64,000 bases of DNA from the NCBI RefSeq assembly GCF_902364945.1, contig NZ_CABJFS010000007.1, positions 32,029-96,028 of the forward strand, written 5' to 3'. Below, one piece after another: positions 1 through 8,095 of this stretch. Origin of the DNA: Collinsella aerofaciens (lineage in GTDB: Bacteria > Actinomycetota > Coriobacteriia > Coriobacteriales > Coriobacteriaceae). The position numbers were made by a program, and so were the translations under genes. Position 1 is the first letter of the stretch, and the number at the start of each line of letters is the position of its first letter. A model generated the notes under the pieces. It was given only the letters and a program-made list of their open reading frames with translations, did not search any database and was not told where the DNA came from.

Positions 1-82
1 GATGCTGCTGCGGCTATCTACAGATCTGAAATCTGACTACTGAATAGACTGTCTAACTAAATAGCGAGCGGCACTAACCAGT

Positions 83-227
83 CCTTTTGCTTGCGCCCGG
101 GAGGGCCGCATATGAAGTTTATCGCGAGTTCCGCACGCAAAGGAAAGCACTTAATGTGCTTTCCGTCTTGCGCAGGACTGTAGAGCAGGAAACTTCATAT
201 GCGGCCCTCCCGGGCGCAAGCAAAAGG
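83..227. repeat. Perfect 38-bp inverted repeat with nested hairpin
   Basis: Bases 83-120 and 190-227 are exact reverse complements (38 bp), separated by 69 bases. The spacer holds a second hairpin: 142-150 pairs with 156-164 around a TTAAT loop. The right arm runs into the pnp terminator. No gene is visible in 1-275 on either strand. The repeat could be a fold-back RNA, a recombination site or an assembly artefact; the sequence alone does not decide. Confidence 0.85.
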
Positions 228-252
228 GCGACCCCTGTCCGGAGTCGCCCTT
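222..252 (-). terminator. Rho-independent terminator of pnp
   Basis: On the minus strand a stem AAGGGCGAC / GTCGCCCTT is followed by TTTTGC. It lies 24 bases beyond the pnp stop codon and shares bases with the right arm of the large inverted repeat. Confidence 0.75.
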
Positions 253-275
253 GCGGTGCTGGTTATGTACGGCTG

Positions 276-2522
276 TTACTCGGCGTCGTGGTGACGGCGG
301 GGCTTGCGGCCTCCGTTGTCGCCGGGACGGCGCGGACGGTCGCTGCGCTCAGAGCGCTCGCGACGCGGACGCTCACGGCGCTGGAAGTGCTCGCCGTCGC
401 CCTCAGAGGAACCCTCGGCGCGAGCCGGGGCCTCGGGCTTGTCAAGACGATCGAGCGAGATCTTGCCACGATCGTCGACCTCGATGACGACGACCTTGAC
501 CTCGTCGCCCACGTTGAGGACGTCCTCGACCTTCTCCACGCGGCCCTTGGCGACGCGGGAGATGTGCAGCAGGCCGTCCTTACCGGGCAGCAGGTTGACG
601 AAGGCGCCGAAGGGCTGGATGGAGACCACGCGACCGGTGTACTCCTCGCCCGGCTCGGGAACCTTGATGATGAGCTTGATGCGCTCGACGGCCTGGTCGA
701 CGGACTCGCCGGTGCCGCCGACAAAGACGGTGCCGTCCTCCTGGATGTCGACCGAAGCGCCGGTCTCGTCCTGGATGCCGCGGATGACCTTACCGCCGGA
801 ACCGATGACGTCGCGGATCTTGTCGGTCGGAACCTGGATGGAAACGATGCGCGGAGCGGTGCTGCGCGTGGTGTGGCGCGGCTCGGGGATCACATCGAGC
901 ATCTTCTGCAGGATGAAGGCGCGACCCTCCTTGGCCTGCTGCAGGGCGCGGGCCAGGATGTCGAAGGTGAGGCCGGTGGCCTTGTTGTCCATCTGCAGGG
1001 CGGTAATGCCCTCGGTGGTGCCGGTGACCTTAAAGTCCATGTCGCCCAGGAAGTCCTCGAGACCCTGGATGTCGGACAGGACCACGGTCTTGCCCTCCTC
1101 CTGGATCAGGCCCATGGCGATACCGGAGACCGGGCGCTTAATGGGCACGCCGCCGTCCATAAGGGCGAGCGTGGAGCCGCAGGTCGAAGCCATCGAAGAG
1201 GAGCCGTTGGACTCCATGACCTCGGAGACGACGCGGATGGCGTAGGGGAACTCGTTCTCGTCGGGAAGCACCGGAAGCAGAGCGCGCTCGGCCAGATTGC
1301 CATGACCGATCTCGCGGCGCTTGGGGCTGCCCATGCGGCCGGTCTCGCCGGTGCAGAACGGAGGGAAGTTGTAGTGGTGCATGTAGCGCTTGCCCTCGGT
1401 GGGCTCGATGGTATCCAGACGCTGGCCCTCGTTGAGCATGCCGAGCGACAGGACGGAGAGCACCTGGGTCTGGCCACGCTGGAACAGGCCGGAGCCGTGA
1501 ACGAGCGGCAGGTAGTTGTCCTTCACCATGATGGGGCGAATCTCATCGGCGGCACGACCGTCGACGCGCTCGCCGGTCTCGACGACCATGGTACGCATGG
1601 CCTTCTTCTCGAGCTTCTTCAGCGCCACGGGGATCTCGCGCTCCCAAGCGGCCTGCTCCTCCTCGGTGAACTCGGCACGGATGGACTCCTTCAGAGCCTC
1701 GACCTTGCCGATACGGGAGAGCTTGTCGGCGTCACGCAGGGCGGCTGCCATCTCGTCGTAGTGGGCGAAGATGCGCTCCTGGACCTCCTCGACGGGCTGG
1801 TCGAGCGGGTACTCCTTCTTGACGATGGGGCCGTTGACCTGCTCCCACTCGGCGACGAACTCGTCCTGAGCCTGGCAGAAAGCAGCAAGGGCCTCCTGGC
1901 CAAACTTCATGGCGGCGAGCATGTCGTCCTCGGAGATCTCCTCGGCGCCGGCCTCGACCATCGAGATGAAGTCGGCAGAGCCGCCCAGCTCCAGGTCCAG
2001 ATCGGAGTTCTCGCGCTCCTCATAGGTGGGGTTGACGATAAACTCGCCGGTCTCCACGTTGCGGCCGATGCGCACGCAGGCAAGCGGGCCCTCGAAGGGC
2101 ACGCCGCCGAGCGTCATGGCCAGGGATGCACCCATGACGTTGATGACATCGAAGGGGTTGACCTGGTCGGCGACGAGCGAGGTGGCGACGATGTGTACCT
2201 CGTTACGGAAGCCGTCCGGGAAGCTCGGGCGAATCGGACGGTCGATCATGCGGGCCGTGAGCGTGGCCTTCTCGCTGGGACGGCCCTCACGCTTGAGGTA
2301 GCCACCCGGGATGCGGCCTGCGGCGTACATCTTCTCGTTGAAGTCGACGGTCAGCGGGAAGAAGTCGTAGTTCTTACGCTCCTTGGAGACGACCACGGTG
2401 TCGAGCATCGTGGTATCGCCCTGCTTGACCAGGCAGGCGCCGGTGGCCTGCTTGGCAAGCTCGCCCGACTCGAAGGTGTAGGTCTTGCCGTACAGCTCAA
2501 AGGTCTTGGATACGAGTGTCAT
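276..2522 (-). CDS. pnp: Polyribonucleotide nucleotidyltransferase (PNPase)
   Basis: Phosphorolytic 3'-5' exoribonuclease that degrades mRNA to nucleoside diphosphates; in other bacteria it is part of the RNA degradosome. The 748-residue protein has the full family order: two RNase PH domains (about 10-140 and 330-460), a KH domain with the GSGG loop (about 565-625) and an S1 domain with GAFVNLLPG (about 635-705). The last 50 residues are a basic and acidic tail rich in Arg, Glu and Pro. The ATG is preceded by AAAGGAG. It follows rpsO, the classical rpsO-pnp order, but a terminator separates them, so pnp is probably fed by read-through or its own promoter. Confidence 0.97.
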   Translation of the reverse strand: MTLVSKTFELYGKTYTFESGELAKQATGACLVKQGDTTMLDTVVVSKERKNYDFFPLTVDFNEKMYAAGRIPGGYLKREGRPSEKATLTARMIDRPIRPSFPDGFRNEVHIVATSLVADQVNPFDVINVMGASLAMTLGGVPFEGPLACVRIGRNVETGEFIVNPTYEERENSDLDLELGGSADFISMVEAGAEEISEDDMLAAMKFGQEALAAFCQAQDEFVAEWEQVNGPIVKKEYPLDQPVEEVQERIFAHYDEMAAALRDADKLSRIGKVEALKESIRAEFTEEEQAAWEREIPVALKKLEKKAMRTMVVETGERVDGRAADEIRPIMVKDNYLPLVHGSGLFQRGQTQVLSVLSLGMLNEGQRLDTIEPTEGKRYMHHYNFPPFCTGETGRMGSPKRREIGHGNLAERALLPVLPDENEFPYAIRVVSEVMESNGSSSMASTCGSTLALMDGGVPIKRPVSGIAMGLIQEEGKTVVLSDIQGLEDFLGDMDFKVTGTTEGITALQMDNKATGLTFDILARALQQAKEGRAFILQKMLDVIPEPRHTTRSTAPRIVSIQVPTDKIRDVIGSGGKVIRGIQDETGASVDIQEDGTVFVGGTGESVDQAVERIKLIIKVPEPGEEYTGRVVSIQPFGAFVNLLPGKDGLLHISRVAKGRVEKVEDVLNVGDEVKVVVIEVDDRGKISLDRLDKPEAPARAEGSSEGDGEHFQRRERPRRERSERSDRPRRPGDNGGRKPRRHHDAE

Positions 2523-2625
2523 TGTTCTCCTTTACCCCACAGGCCCCTTGCCTGCGGGCTTCTCATGTGACGCGGGCCCCCTGCCCCCGCCACGCTTCAG
2601 AGCGTGATTGTTCGCGCCCTTACAC

Positions 2626-2658
2626 AAAAAGAGCGCCCCGCTGCGCAGGACGCTCTTA
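2626..2658 (-). terminator. Terminator after rpsO
   Basis: Minus-strand stem AAGAGCGTCC / GGGCGCTCTT (one G-U pair) followed by TTTTTG, just past the rpsO stop and upstream of pnp. It may act as a partial terminator that sets pnp expression relative to rpsO. Confidence 0.75.
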
Positions 2659-2671
2659 GCATGTACAAATC

Positions 2672-2950
2672 CTACTGGATGTTGTCGCGGATGCCCAGAG
2701 CCTTGATGAGCTCACGGTACTCGACGATGTCGTTCTTCTTGATGTAGGAGAGAAGACGACGACGACGGCCGACGAGCATGAGCAGGCCACGACGGGTGTG
2801 GAAGTCCTTCTGGTGGGACTTCATGTGCTCGGTCAGCTCCTTGATGCGCTCGGACAGGATGGCGACCTGAACCTTGGGGCTGCCGGTGTCGACCGGGGTG
2901 TTACCGAACTGGGCAGTCAGCTCCGCCTTGCGCTCTTTGGAAACAGTCAT
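2672..2950 (-). CDS. rpsO: 30S ribosomal protein S15
   Basis: Small-subunit protein that binds the central domain of 16S rRNA early in assembly. The 92-residue product (usual length about 89) starts MTVSKERKAEL and contains the S15 core with the HMKSHQKDFHTRRGL segment and the RRRRLLSYI basic stretch. The ATG at 2950 is chosen because AAAGGTG sits just upstream; the longer frame to 3046 adds unrelated sequence. Its 5' leader holds a perfect palindrome (2971-2986) that could be a site for S15 self-control. Confidence 0.97.
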   Translation of the reverse strand: MTVSKERKAELTAQFGNTPVDTGSPKVQVAILSERIKELTEHMKSHQKDFHTRRGLLMLVGRRRRLLSYIKKNDIVEYRELIKALGIRDNIQ

Positions 2951-2970
2951 TGTTTCACCTTTCGTTTCTT

Positions 2971-2986
2971 GTCGCCCGCGGGCGAC
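2971..2986 (-). promoter_or_regulatory. Palindromic hairpin in rpsO leader
   Basis: GTCGCCCGCGGGCGAC is a perfect 16-base palindrome about 20 bases upstream of the rpsO start. As RNA it would form a tight hairpin close to the ribosome binding site. S15 commonly represses its own translation through leader RNA, but the known S15 leader motifs cannot be confirmed here. Confidence 0.35.
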
Positions 2987-3088
2987 TCGATTCGCCTCGG
3001 ACTGGGAAGCCGCCGGTGGAGCGAGCAACCAAGGTCGAGGTACCAACAGGTCGGTATGTTACCACAAGCAGCCCGCGCCTGCGCATCA

Positions 3089-3838
3089 TCACCGACCCAA
3101 CATGAATTCCATCGCACGGAGGCGCTGATCGGTGTGCGTGGCGGCCCAAACATGCGAAAGCCCGAGCAAGAACGCCGCCGTATGCGGGTCGATTTTCTCG
3201 GCCATAAGCGCATCGAAGGTCATCGACATGAGGGCGCGCAGCCACGCGACCTCACCGGTCGACACCAGCTCGGCACCCGGAACGCTCGATGCGCACGACC
3301 CGCACATGAGACCGCCCGCCTGGGGCGAAAAATACGACAGCATGGGGTCTCCGCACAGCACGCAGGCCGAAAAATCGGGTCGATAGCCAACGTGCGACAG
3401 CAGCTTAAAGACATATGCCGCCACAAGTAGATCCATGTGCGCTGTGTCGAGCCCGCTGCCCGCCAGGGCAAGCGCTCGCTGCGTGATGGCAAAGGTAAAC
3501 GGGTCCTCAGCGTCCTCGAACGAGCATACGCGCGCGACCTCGGCGATCGCGCTTGCGGCGCAGGTCGTCTCGTAATCGGGCGTAGCGCTGAGCGGCGCCT
3601 CCATAAGCTCGGCCTGGGAAACCACGTCGAGCGACCGTCCATGCGCGAGCAGCATATCGACGGTACAGAACAGCTCGCAGCGCGCAGCCAGGCGCCCACC
3701 GGGTTTGCGGGCGCCCTTTGCCACGGCACGAACCTGCCGACCCCGCTCGTCAAGCATCGTCAGGATCAGGTCCGTCTCTTTAAGCTTCGTCTTGTCGAGG
3801 ACGAGCACCTTGGTGCGATATGTCCGGGAGCCTGCCAT
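3089..3838 (-). CDS. recO: DNA repair protein RecO
   Basis: Mediator protein that helps load RecA onto SSB-coated single-stranded DNA in the RecFOR pathway. The 249-residue product has the N-terminal OB-fold (YRTKVLVLDKTKLKETDLIL) and a C-terminal zinc-binding set of four cysteines (CVLCG and CGSC, about residues 160-185). It begins 15 bases after the era stop and is the last gene of the lepA-to-recO run. AAGGA lies upstream of the ATG. Confidence 0.95.
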   Translation of the reverse strand: MAGSRTYRTKVLVLDKTKLKETDLILTMLDERGRQVRAVAKGARKPGGRLAARCELFCTVDMLLAHGRSLDVVSQAELMEAPLSATPDYETTCAASAIAEVARVCSFEDAEDPFTFAITQRALALAGSGLDTAHMDLLVAAYVFKLLSHVGYRPDFSACVLCGDPMLSYFSPQAGGLMCGSCASSVPGAELVSTGEVAWLRALMSMTFDALMAEKIDPHTAAFLLGLSHVWAATHTDQRLRAMEFMLGR

Positions 3839-3853
3839 GCGCGCCGCGCGTCC

Positions 3854-4921
3854 TTAGTCCTCGGCGTTGTAGCCAAAGCGGCGAATCTGGGCCTCGTCGT
3901 CACGCCAGCCGGCCTTGACCTTCACGTCCAGCTCCAAAAAGACCTGCGTGCCAAAGATACGCTCAAGATCGCGACGGGCGTCGATACCGATATGCTTGAT
4001 CATCTCGCCGCCCTTGCCGATGATGATGCCCTTTTGGCCCTCGCGCTCGACGTAAATGGTGGCGTGCACGCGCAGTACCTTCTTGGTCTGCTCGAGTGCA
4101 TCGCAGATCACGCCAACGGAGTGCGGGATCTCATCACGGGTGCGGCGCAAGACCTTCTCGCGCACAAACTCGGCAACGAGCGTTTCGTCGGAAGCGTCGG
4201 TACCCATATCCTCGGGGAACCAACGCGGACCCTCGGGCAAAAAGTGCGCAACGGTCTCGATAAAGGCATCGACGTTGAAGTTCTTGACCGACGACGTCAC
4301 GATCTCGTCGTCATATTCCATGAGCTCGTGGGCTGCCTTGAGCTGCTCCATGACCTGTGCGGGGTCGGCCTCATCGGCCTTAGTGAGCACCAGGACCTTC
4401 TTGCAACGGGCGCATCTGACGCGCTCGGCAACCCAGGCGTCTCCCCTGCCGATCGGTTTGGTGGCATCAATCAAAAACGCGACGACATCAACATCGTTCA
4501 GCTCGAACAGCGCGCTCTTGTTGAGCTCGGATCCCAGGCCGTCCTTGGGCTTATGAATACCCGGGGTATCGACAAAGACCAGCTGGTAGCCGGGACGGTT
4601 GACGACGGCGCGCATGCGGCGGCGGGTCGTCTGGGCCACCGGCGAAGTGATGGCGACCTTCTTGCCATAGCAGGCGTTGAGCAGCGTAGACTTGCCGGCG
4701 TTGGGACGACCGACCAGGGCCACAAAGCCGCTGCGGAAACCGGGCTCCACGTCGCCAAAGCCCGCGAGGTTGTCGTCCTCGTCGCACAGGGCGTCGAGCT
4801 CCTCATCGCTCATGCCCTCAAACGGGTCGAACTCCTCGACTTCCTCGAGCTCCTCGGTATCCACCGCGTCCAGGGACTCGTCGTCCAAAATCTCATCGGC
4901 AGACTGCATATTGTCGGACAT
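3854..4921 (-). CDS. era: GTPase Era
   Basis: Essential GTPase that binds the 3' end of 16S rRNA and acts in 30S maturation. G motifs are clear: GRPNAGKST (G1), DTPGIHKP (G3) and TKAD (G4). A C-terminal KH domain follows (GIIIGKGGEMIKHIG). At 355 residues it is longer than the usual ~300 because of an N-terminal leader of about 62 residues that is almost entirely acidic, rich in Asp and Glu. The ATG has AAAGGGA upstream. dgkA ends 12 bases before it, so the two are probably co-transcribed. Confidence 0.96.
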   Translation of the reverse strand: MSDNMQSADEILDDESLDAVDTEELEEVEEFDPFEGMSDEELDALCDEDDNLAGFGDVEPGFRSGFVALVGRPNAGKSTLLNACYGKKVAITSPVAQTTRRRMRAVVNRPGYQLVFVDTPGIHKPKDGLGSELNKSALFELNDVDVVAFLIDATKPIGRGDAWVAERVRCARCKKVLVLTKADEADPAQVMEQLKAAHELMEYDDEIVTSSVKNFNVDAFIETVAHFLPEGPRWFPEDMGTDASDETLVAEFVREKVLRRTRDEIPHSVGVICDALEQTKKVLRVHATIYVEREGQKGIIIGKGGEMIKHIGIDARRDLERIFGTQVFLELDVKVKAGWRDDEAQIRRFGYNAED

Positions 4922-4933
4922 GGGAATCCCTTT

Positions 4934-5311
4934 CTAAATAAAGCCGAGCGCGTGGGCAAATACCAGCACGCCCACAATTGCGGCGGTGATGGAAAGAATG
5001 TAAACAGAGGCGGCGGCGATGTCCTTCGCACGCTTGGCCAGCGGATGGAGCTCCTGGGTCGCTAGGTCGACGATAGCCTCCATAGCGGTGTTGCACAGCT
5101 CGCCGTGAATCACCAGGCCACAACAGATGATAATCGTGGCCCACTCGGCAATGTCGAGGCCCACGATACAGCCGGCAATGACGGTGCACACGCCCGCCAC
5201 GAGCATGACCTTGATGTTGCGCTCGGTCTTGACGGCGGTAACGAAGCCCTCCATGGCGTAGGAAAACGACTTTAAGAAGGACGGATGGTCCTTGTTCGAT
5301 CCGGGAATCAT
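4934..5311 (-). CDS. dgkA: Diacylglycerol/undecaprenol kinase
   Basis: Small integral membrane kinase of the DgkA family. In Gram-positives this type mainly phosphorylates undecaprenol, recycling the lipid carrier for cell-wall synthesis. The 125-residue protein has three hydrophobic segments (about 33-50, 52-75 and 103-123) and the family signature GELCNTAMEAIVD, whose Glu and Asn bind Mg-ATP. The true substrate, lipid alcohol or diacylglycerol, cannot be read from sequence alone. It sits between ybeY and era, a common arrangement. Confidence 0.92.
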   Translation of the reverse strand: MIPGSNKDHPSFLKSFSYAMEGFVTAVKTERNIKVMLVAGVCTVIAGCIVGLDIAEWATIIICCGLVIHGELCNTAMEAIVDLATQELHPLAKRAKDIAAASVYILSITAAIVGVLVFAHALGFI

Positions 5312-5320
5312 AGACGGCTC

Positions 5321-5830
5321 CTAGTCGTGGGCGTGGTTGGTGATGGGGCCGACGTGGACTAGCTTGGGGTCCTCGCCGCGCTCGAACGCCAGATCGCGCA
5401 GGATGGCGTCCTCGCGGGCCTCCATGACCTCGGCCTCGTCGTCCTCGATATGGTCATAGCCCAGCAAGTGCAGCATGCCGTGTACGAGCATCAGACGACA
5501 CTCGTCAGCGGAGCTATTGCCAAAACCGGGGGCCTGACGGGCAATAACCTGCGGGGCCAAGATGATATCGCCGAGCTCGAGCGTCTCGTCGGCGGGAATA
5601 TCCTCGTCAAAGGCCGAGTCGCATTCAAACGAGAGCACATCGGTGGTGCGGTCGATACCGCGCCACTCGTGGTTGAGCTCGTGCATCTCGTCCTCGTCGA
5701 CATACGAAAGGGAAATCTCGACTTCACGCTCAACGCCCTCGGCGGCAAGCACAACCTCGCAGATGTGCTCCACCTCCTGAGCATCGAGCAGCGTATCGAG
5801 CTCGGCATCGTTGCTGATCAATACACTCAA
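5321..5830 (-). CDS. ybeY: Endoribonuclease YbeY
   Basis: Metal-dependent RNase for 16S rRNA 3'-end processing and ribosome quality control. The 169-residue protein shows the zinc motif HGMLHLLGYDH (His-x3-His-x5-His) near residue 125. The start is TTG: the codon at 5830-5828 overlaps the phoH stop as TTGA, with AAAGGAG five bases upstream. The phoH-ybeY pairing is widely conserved and the overlap implies translational coupling. Confidence 0.95.
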   Translation of the reverse strand: MSVLISNDAELDTLLDAQEVEHICEVVLAAEGVEREVEISLSYVDEDEMHELNHEWRGIDRTTDVLSFECDSAFDEDIPADETLELGDIILAPQVIARQAPGFGNSSADECRLMLVHGMLHLLGYDHIEDDEAEVMEAREDAILRDLAFERGEDPKLVHVGPITNHAHD

Positions 5831-6813
5831 CGGGACTCCTTTCGGTCGCGTGAGCGTTGCTCACGCACGTCATCATAAGCATCATATGCCTCGACGATAC
5901 AACCCACTAGGGCATGACGCACCACGTCGGCACGCTCGAGGTGAGAAAATGCCACATCGTCGACACGGCCCAAAATCTTCTCGACATCCGCCAAGCCGCC
6001 ACGACGACCCACCAGGTCGCGCTGACTCAAGTCGCCGGTAATCACGAACTTGGAGTTGAAGCCCAGGCGTGTCAGGAACATCTTCATCTGCTCGGGCGTG
6101 GTATTTTGCGCCTCGTCGAGCACCACGAAGGCATCGCTCAGCGTACGACCGCGCATGTAGGCGAGCGGCGCAATCTCGATCACGCCGCGCTCCATAAGCT
6201 CGTCGGTACGCTCACGATCCATCATGTCAAAAAGGGCATCGTAGAGCGGACGCATGTAGGGATCAATCTTTTCCTCGAGGGTACCGGGCAAAAAGCCCAG
6301 GTTCTCCCCCGCCTCGACAACCGGGCGCGTCAAGATCAGACGGCCCACCTCATGGCGCTTGAGCGCGGCAACGGCGAGCGCCATGGCCAGATAGGTCTTA
6401 CCGGTACCGGCTGGACCCAGGCCAAATGTGATGGTGTGCGAGCGAATGGCATCCACATAGCGCTTTTGCCCAAGCGTCCTGGGGCGAATGACGCGGCCGC
6501 GATACGAAAGCAGCACGTCATCGCGAAGCGATGTGGCCTCATGCTCGCCGTCGCGTAAGACGGCCAGGCAACGCGAGACATCGTCGGCAGAAAGGGCACG
6601 GCCGGCCGCCGCCTCGCGAAAAGCATGTTCGAAAAAGCGCGCCACGAGCTCGACCTCGTCCGGGTCACCGCTCACGGCGATGCTATCGCCACGGGCGACC
6701 ACATGGGCGCGAACCAAGCTCTCGAGCGCACGAAGGACGCCGTCGCCGGCGCCCAAAACGCGCGAGGGATCAATCCCCTCGGGAACGGTAAGTCTAATCT
6801 TCGAGGCTTCCAT
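5827..6813 (-). CDS. phoH: PhoH-like ATPase
   Basis: P-loop ATPase of the PhoH/PhoL family, thought to act on RNA together with YbeY; its exact role is unsettled. The 328-residue product has a KH-like N-terminal region and then the helicase-like ATPase core with Walker A GPAGTGKTYLA and a Walker B region VVLDEAQNTT. The ATG at 6813 has AGGGAGG at good spacing; the longer frame to 6918 lies inside mtaB. The start overlaps the end of mtaB by 20 bases and the end overlaps ybeY by 4. Confidence 0.95.
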   Translation of the reverse strand: MEASKIRLTVPEGIDPSRVLGAGDGVLRALESLVRAHVVARGDSIAVSGDPDEVELVARFFEHAFREAAAGRALSADDVSRCLAVLRDGEHEATSLRDDVLLSYRGRVIRPRTLGQKRYVDAIRSHTITFGLGPAGTGKTYLAMALAVAALKRHEVGRLILTRPVVEAGENLGFLPGTLEEKIDPYMRPLYDALFDMMDRERTDELMERGVIEIAPLAYMRGRTLSDAFVVLDEAQNTTPEQMKMFLTRLGFNSKFVITGDLSQRDLVGRRGGLADVEKILGRVDDVAFSHLERADVVRHALVGCIVEAYDAYDDVREQRSRDRKESR

Positions 6814-8086
6814 GAACCTCCCTGCGCGCATGGACCAAGCCGGAATCATCGACTTCGATGATAGCAACATCGAGCAGGCACGGGGCTGTAAGTCCACAGG
6901 TATCGTCAAGACGGGCATGATGGAACGAGCCGAGCGTCAGGTTGTCACCATACTCGAGCACGGCGCGCTCAACGGTGCCCACGCGACGACGAGCTTCGGC
7001 GATAGCGAGTTCCTGCGCCGCGGCCCGCATACGGCGGCTGCGCTCGGCCATAACCTCGGGCGGTACCTGGTCGGGCATATCGGCGGCGAGGGTGCCGGGA
7101 CGCTTGCTATAGCGGAACACGTGCATACGCGAGAACCCCACGCGGCGGCACAGCGCCAGCGACTCCTCGAACTCCTCGTCCGTCTCACCAGGAAAACCGA
7201 CGATGACGTCGCACGAAAGAGACGCCTGCGGCAGGATGGCGCGAATCATGCGCACCGTGTCCTCAAAGGCCTCGGCACTATAGGGACGACCCATGCGATG
7301 CAGCGTCGCCGTACAGCCGGACTGTACAGGCAGGTGCAAAAACGGGGCAATACGCTGCGGATAGCGCGCCATAACCTTAAGCAGGCGTTCAGAGATATCC
7401 ATGGGTTCGACCGAGGAAATGCGCACATGCGCAATAGTCGTGCGCTCCATGATGGCCTCGAGCAGCTCATCGATTTCGACATGCTCGTCGGTCGCGCTCT
7501 TGCCATCGTAGGCACCCAGGTTCACACCAGTCAGCACCACCTCGGGCACGCCGGCCTCCTGGGCCTCGCGAACTTGCTCAAGCACGGACTCGACAGGCAC
7601 GGAACGCTCGGGGCCGCGGGCCTTCCACACGATGCAATAGGTGCAACGGTGGTTGCAGCCATCCTGGATCTTCACGCCCAGCCGCGAACGACCGAGCGCA
7701 TCGACCACGTCGCCATCGCTGCAGGCGGGAACGCTATCGGACTCAACGCCCAGCACATCGCAGACACGTTCGGCGACATCGATCTTAGACGGCTCGGCAA
7801 TCACGCGATCCGAAAGCTCCAACAGCTCCTCGGGATGCAAATTGACCACGCATCCGGTCACGACCACATAGGGCTCATTTGGATGGGCCAGCGCATGACG
7901 GACGGCCTTACGGGTCTTGGCCTCGGCCTCGCCCGTAACGGCACAGGTGTTAATGACGATCAGATCGGCATCGTGGGGCTCCACCATAGCAAAGCCCAGG
8001 CGCATAAGATCAGCAGTGATGCGGTCAGACTCAACCCGATTGACACGGCAGCCGAGGTTGACGACGGAAATATGGGGTGCGAGCAC
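6794..8086 (-). CDS. mtaB: tRNA N6-threonylcarbamoyladenosine methylthiotransferase MtaB
   Basis: Radical-SAM methylthiotransferase that converts t6A37 to ms2t6A37 in tRNAs reading ANN codons. The 430-residue protein has the UPF0004 N-terminal domain (cysteines in LGCRVN and NTCAVTG), a radical-SAM CxxxCxxC in CNHRCTYC, and a C-terminal TRAM-like region. The N-terminal LGCRVN and the context favour MtaB over MiaB or RimO. The GTG start has AAGGAG five bases upstream and follows the dnaJ stop by 9 bases. Confidence 0.9.
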   Translation of the reverse strand: MLAPHISVVNLGCRVNRVESDRITADLMRLGFAMVEPHDADLIVINTCAVTGEAEAKTRKAVRHALAHPNEPYVVVTGCVVNLHPEELLELSDRVIAEPSKIDVAERVCDVLGVESDSVPACSDGDVVDALGRSRLGVKIQDGCNHRCTYCIVWKARGPERSVPVESVLEQVREAQEAGVPEVVLTGVNLGAYDGKSATDEHVEIDELLEAIMERTTIAHVRISSVEPMDISERLLKVMARYPQRIAPFLHLPVQSGCTATLHRMGRPYSAEAFEDTVRMIRAILPQASLSCDVIVGFPGETDEEFEESLALCRRVGFSRMHVFRYSKRPGTLAADMPDQVPPEVMAERSRRMRAAAQELAIAEARRRVGTVERAVLEYGDNLTLGSFHHARLDDTCGLTAPCLLDVAIIEVDDSGLVHARREVHGSLED

Positions 8087-8095
8087 GCGGGCTCC

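Noticed and set aside
87..2570. An 827-codon open frame on the plus strand opposite pnp
   Set aside because: It is the antisense shadow of pnp in a GC-rich genome; the product has long Asp/Leu/Gly/Ala runs and no domain. The same explains the long plus-strand frames opposite ppdK, lepA, glyS, obgE and the minus-strand frame opposite adhE.
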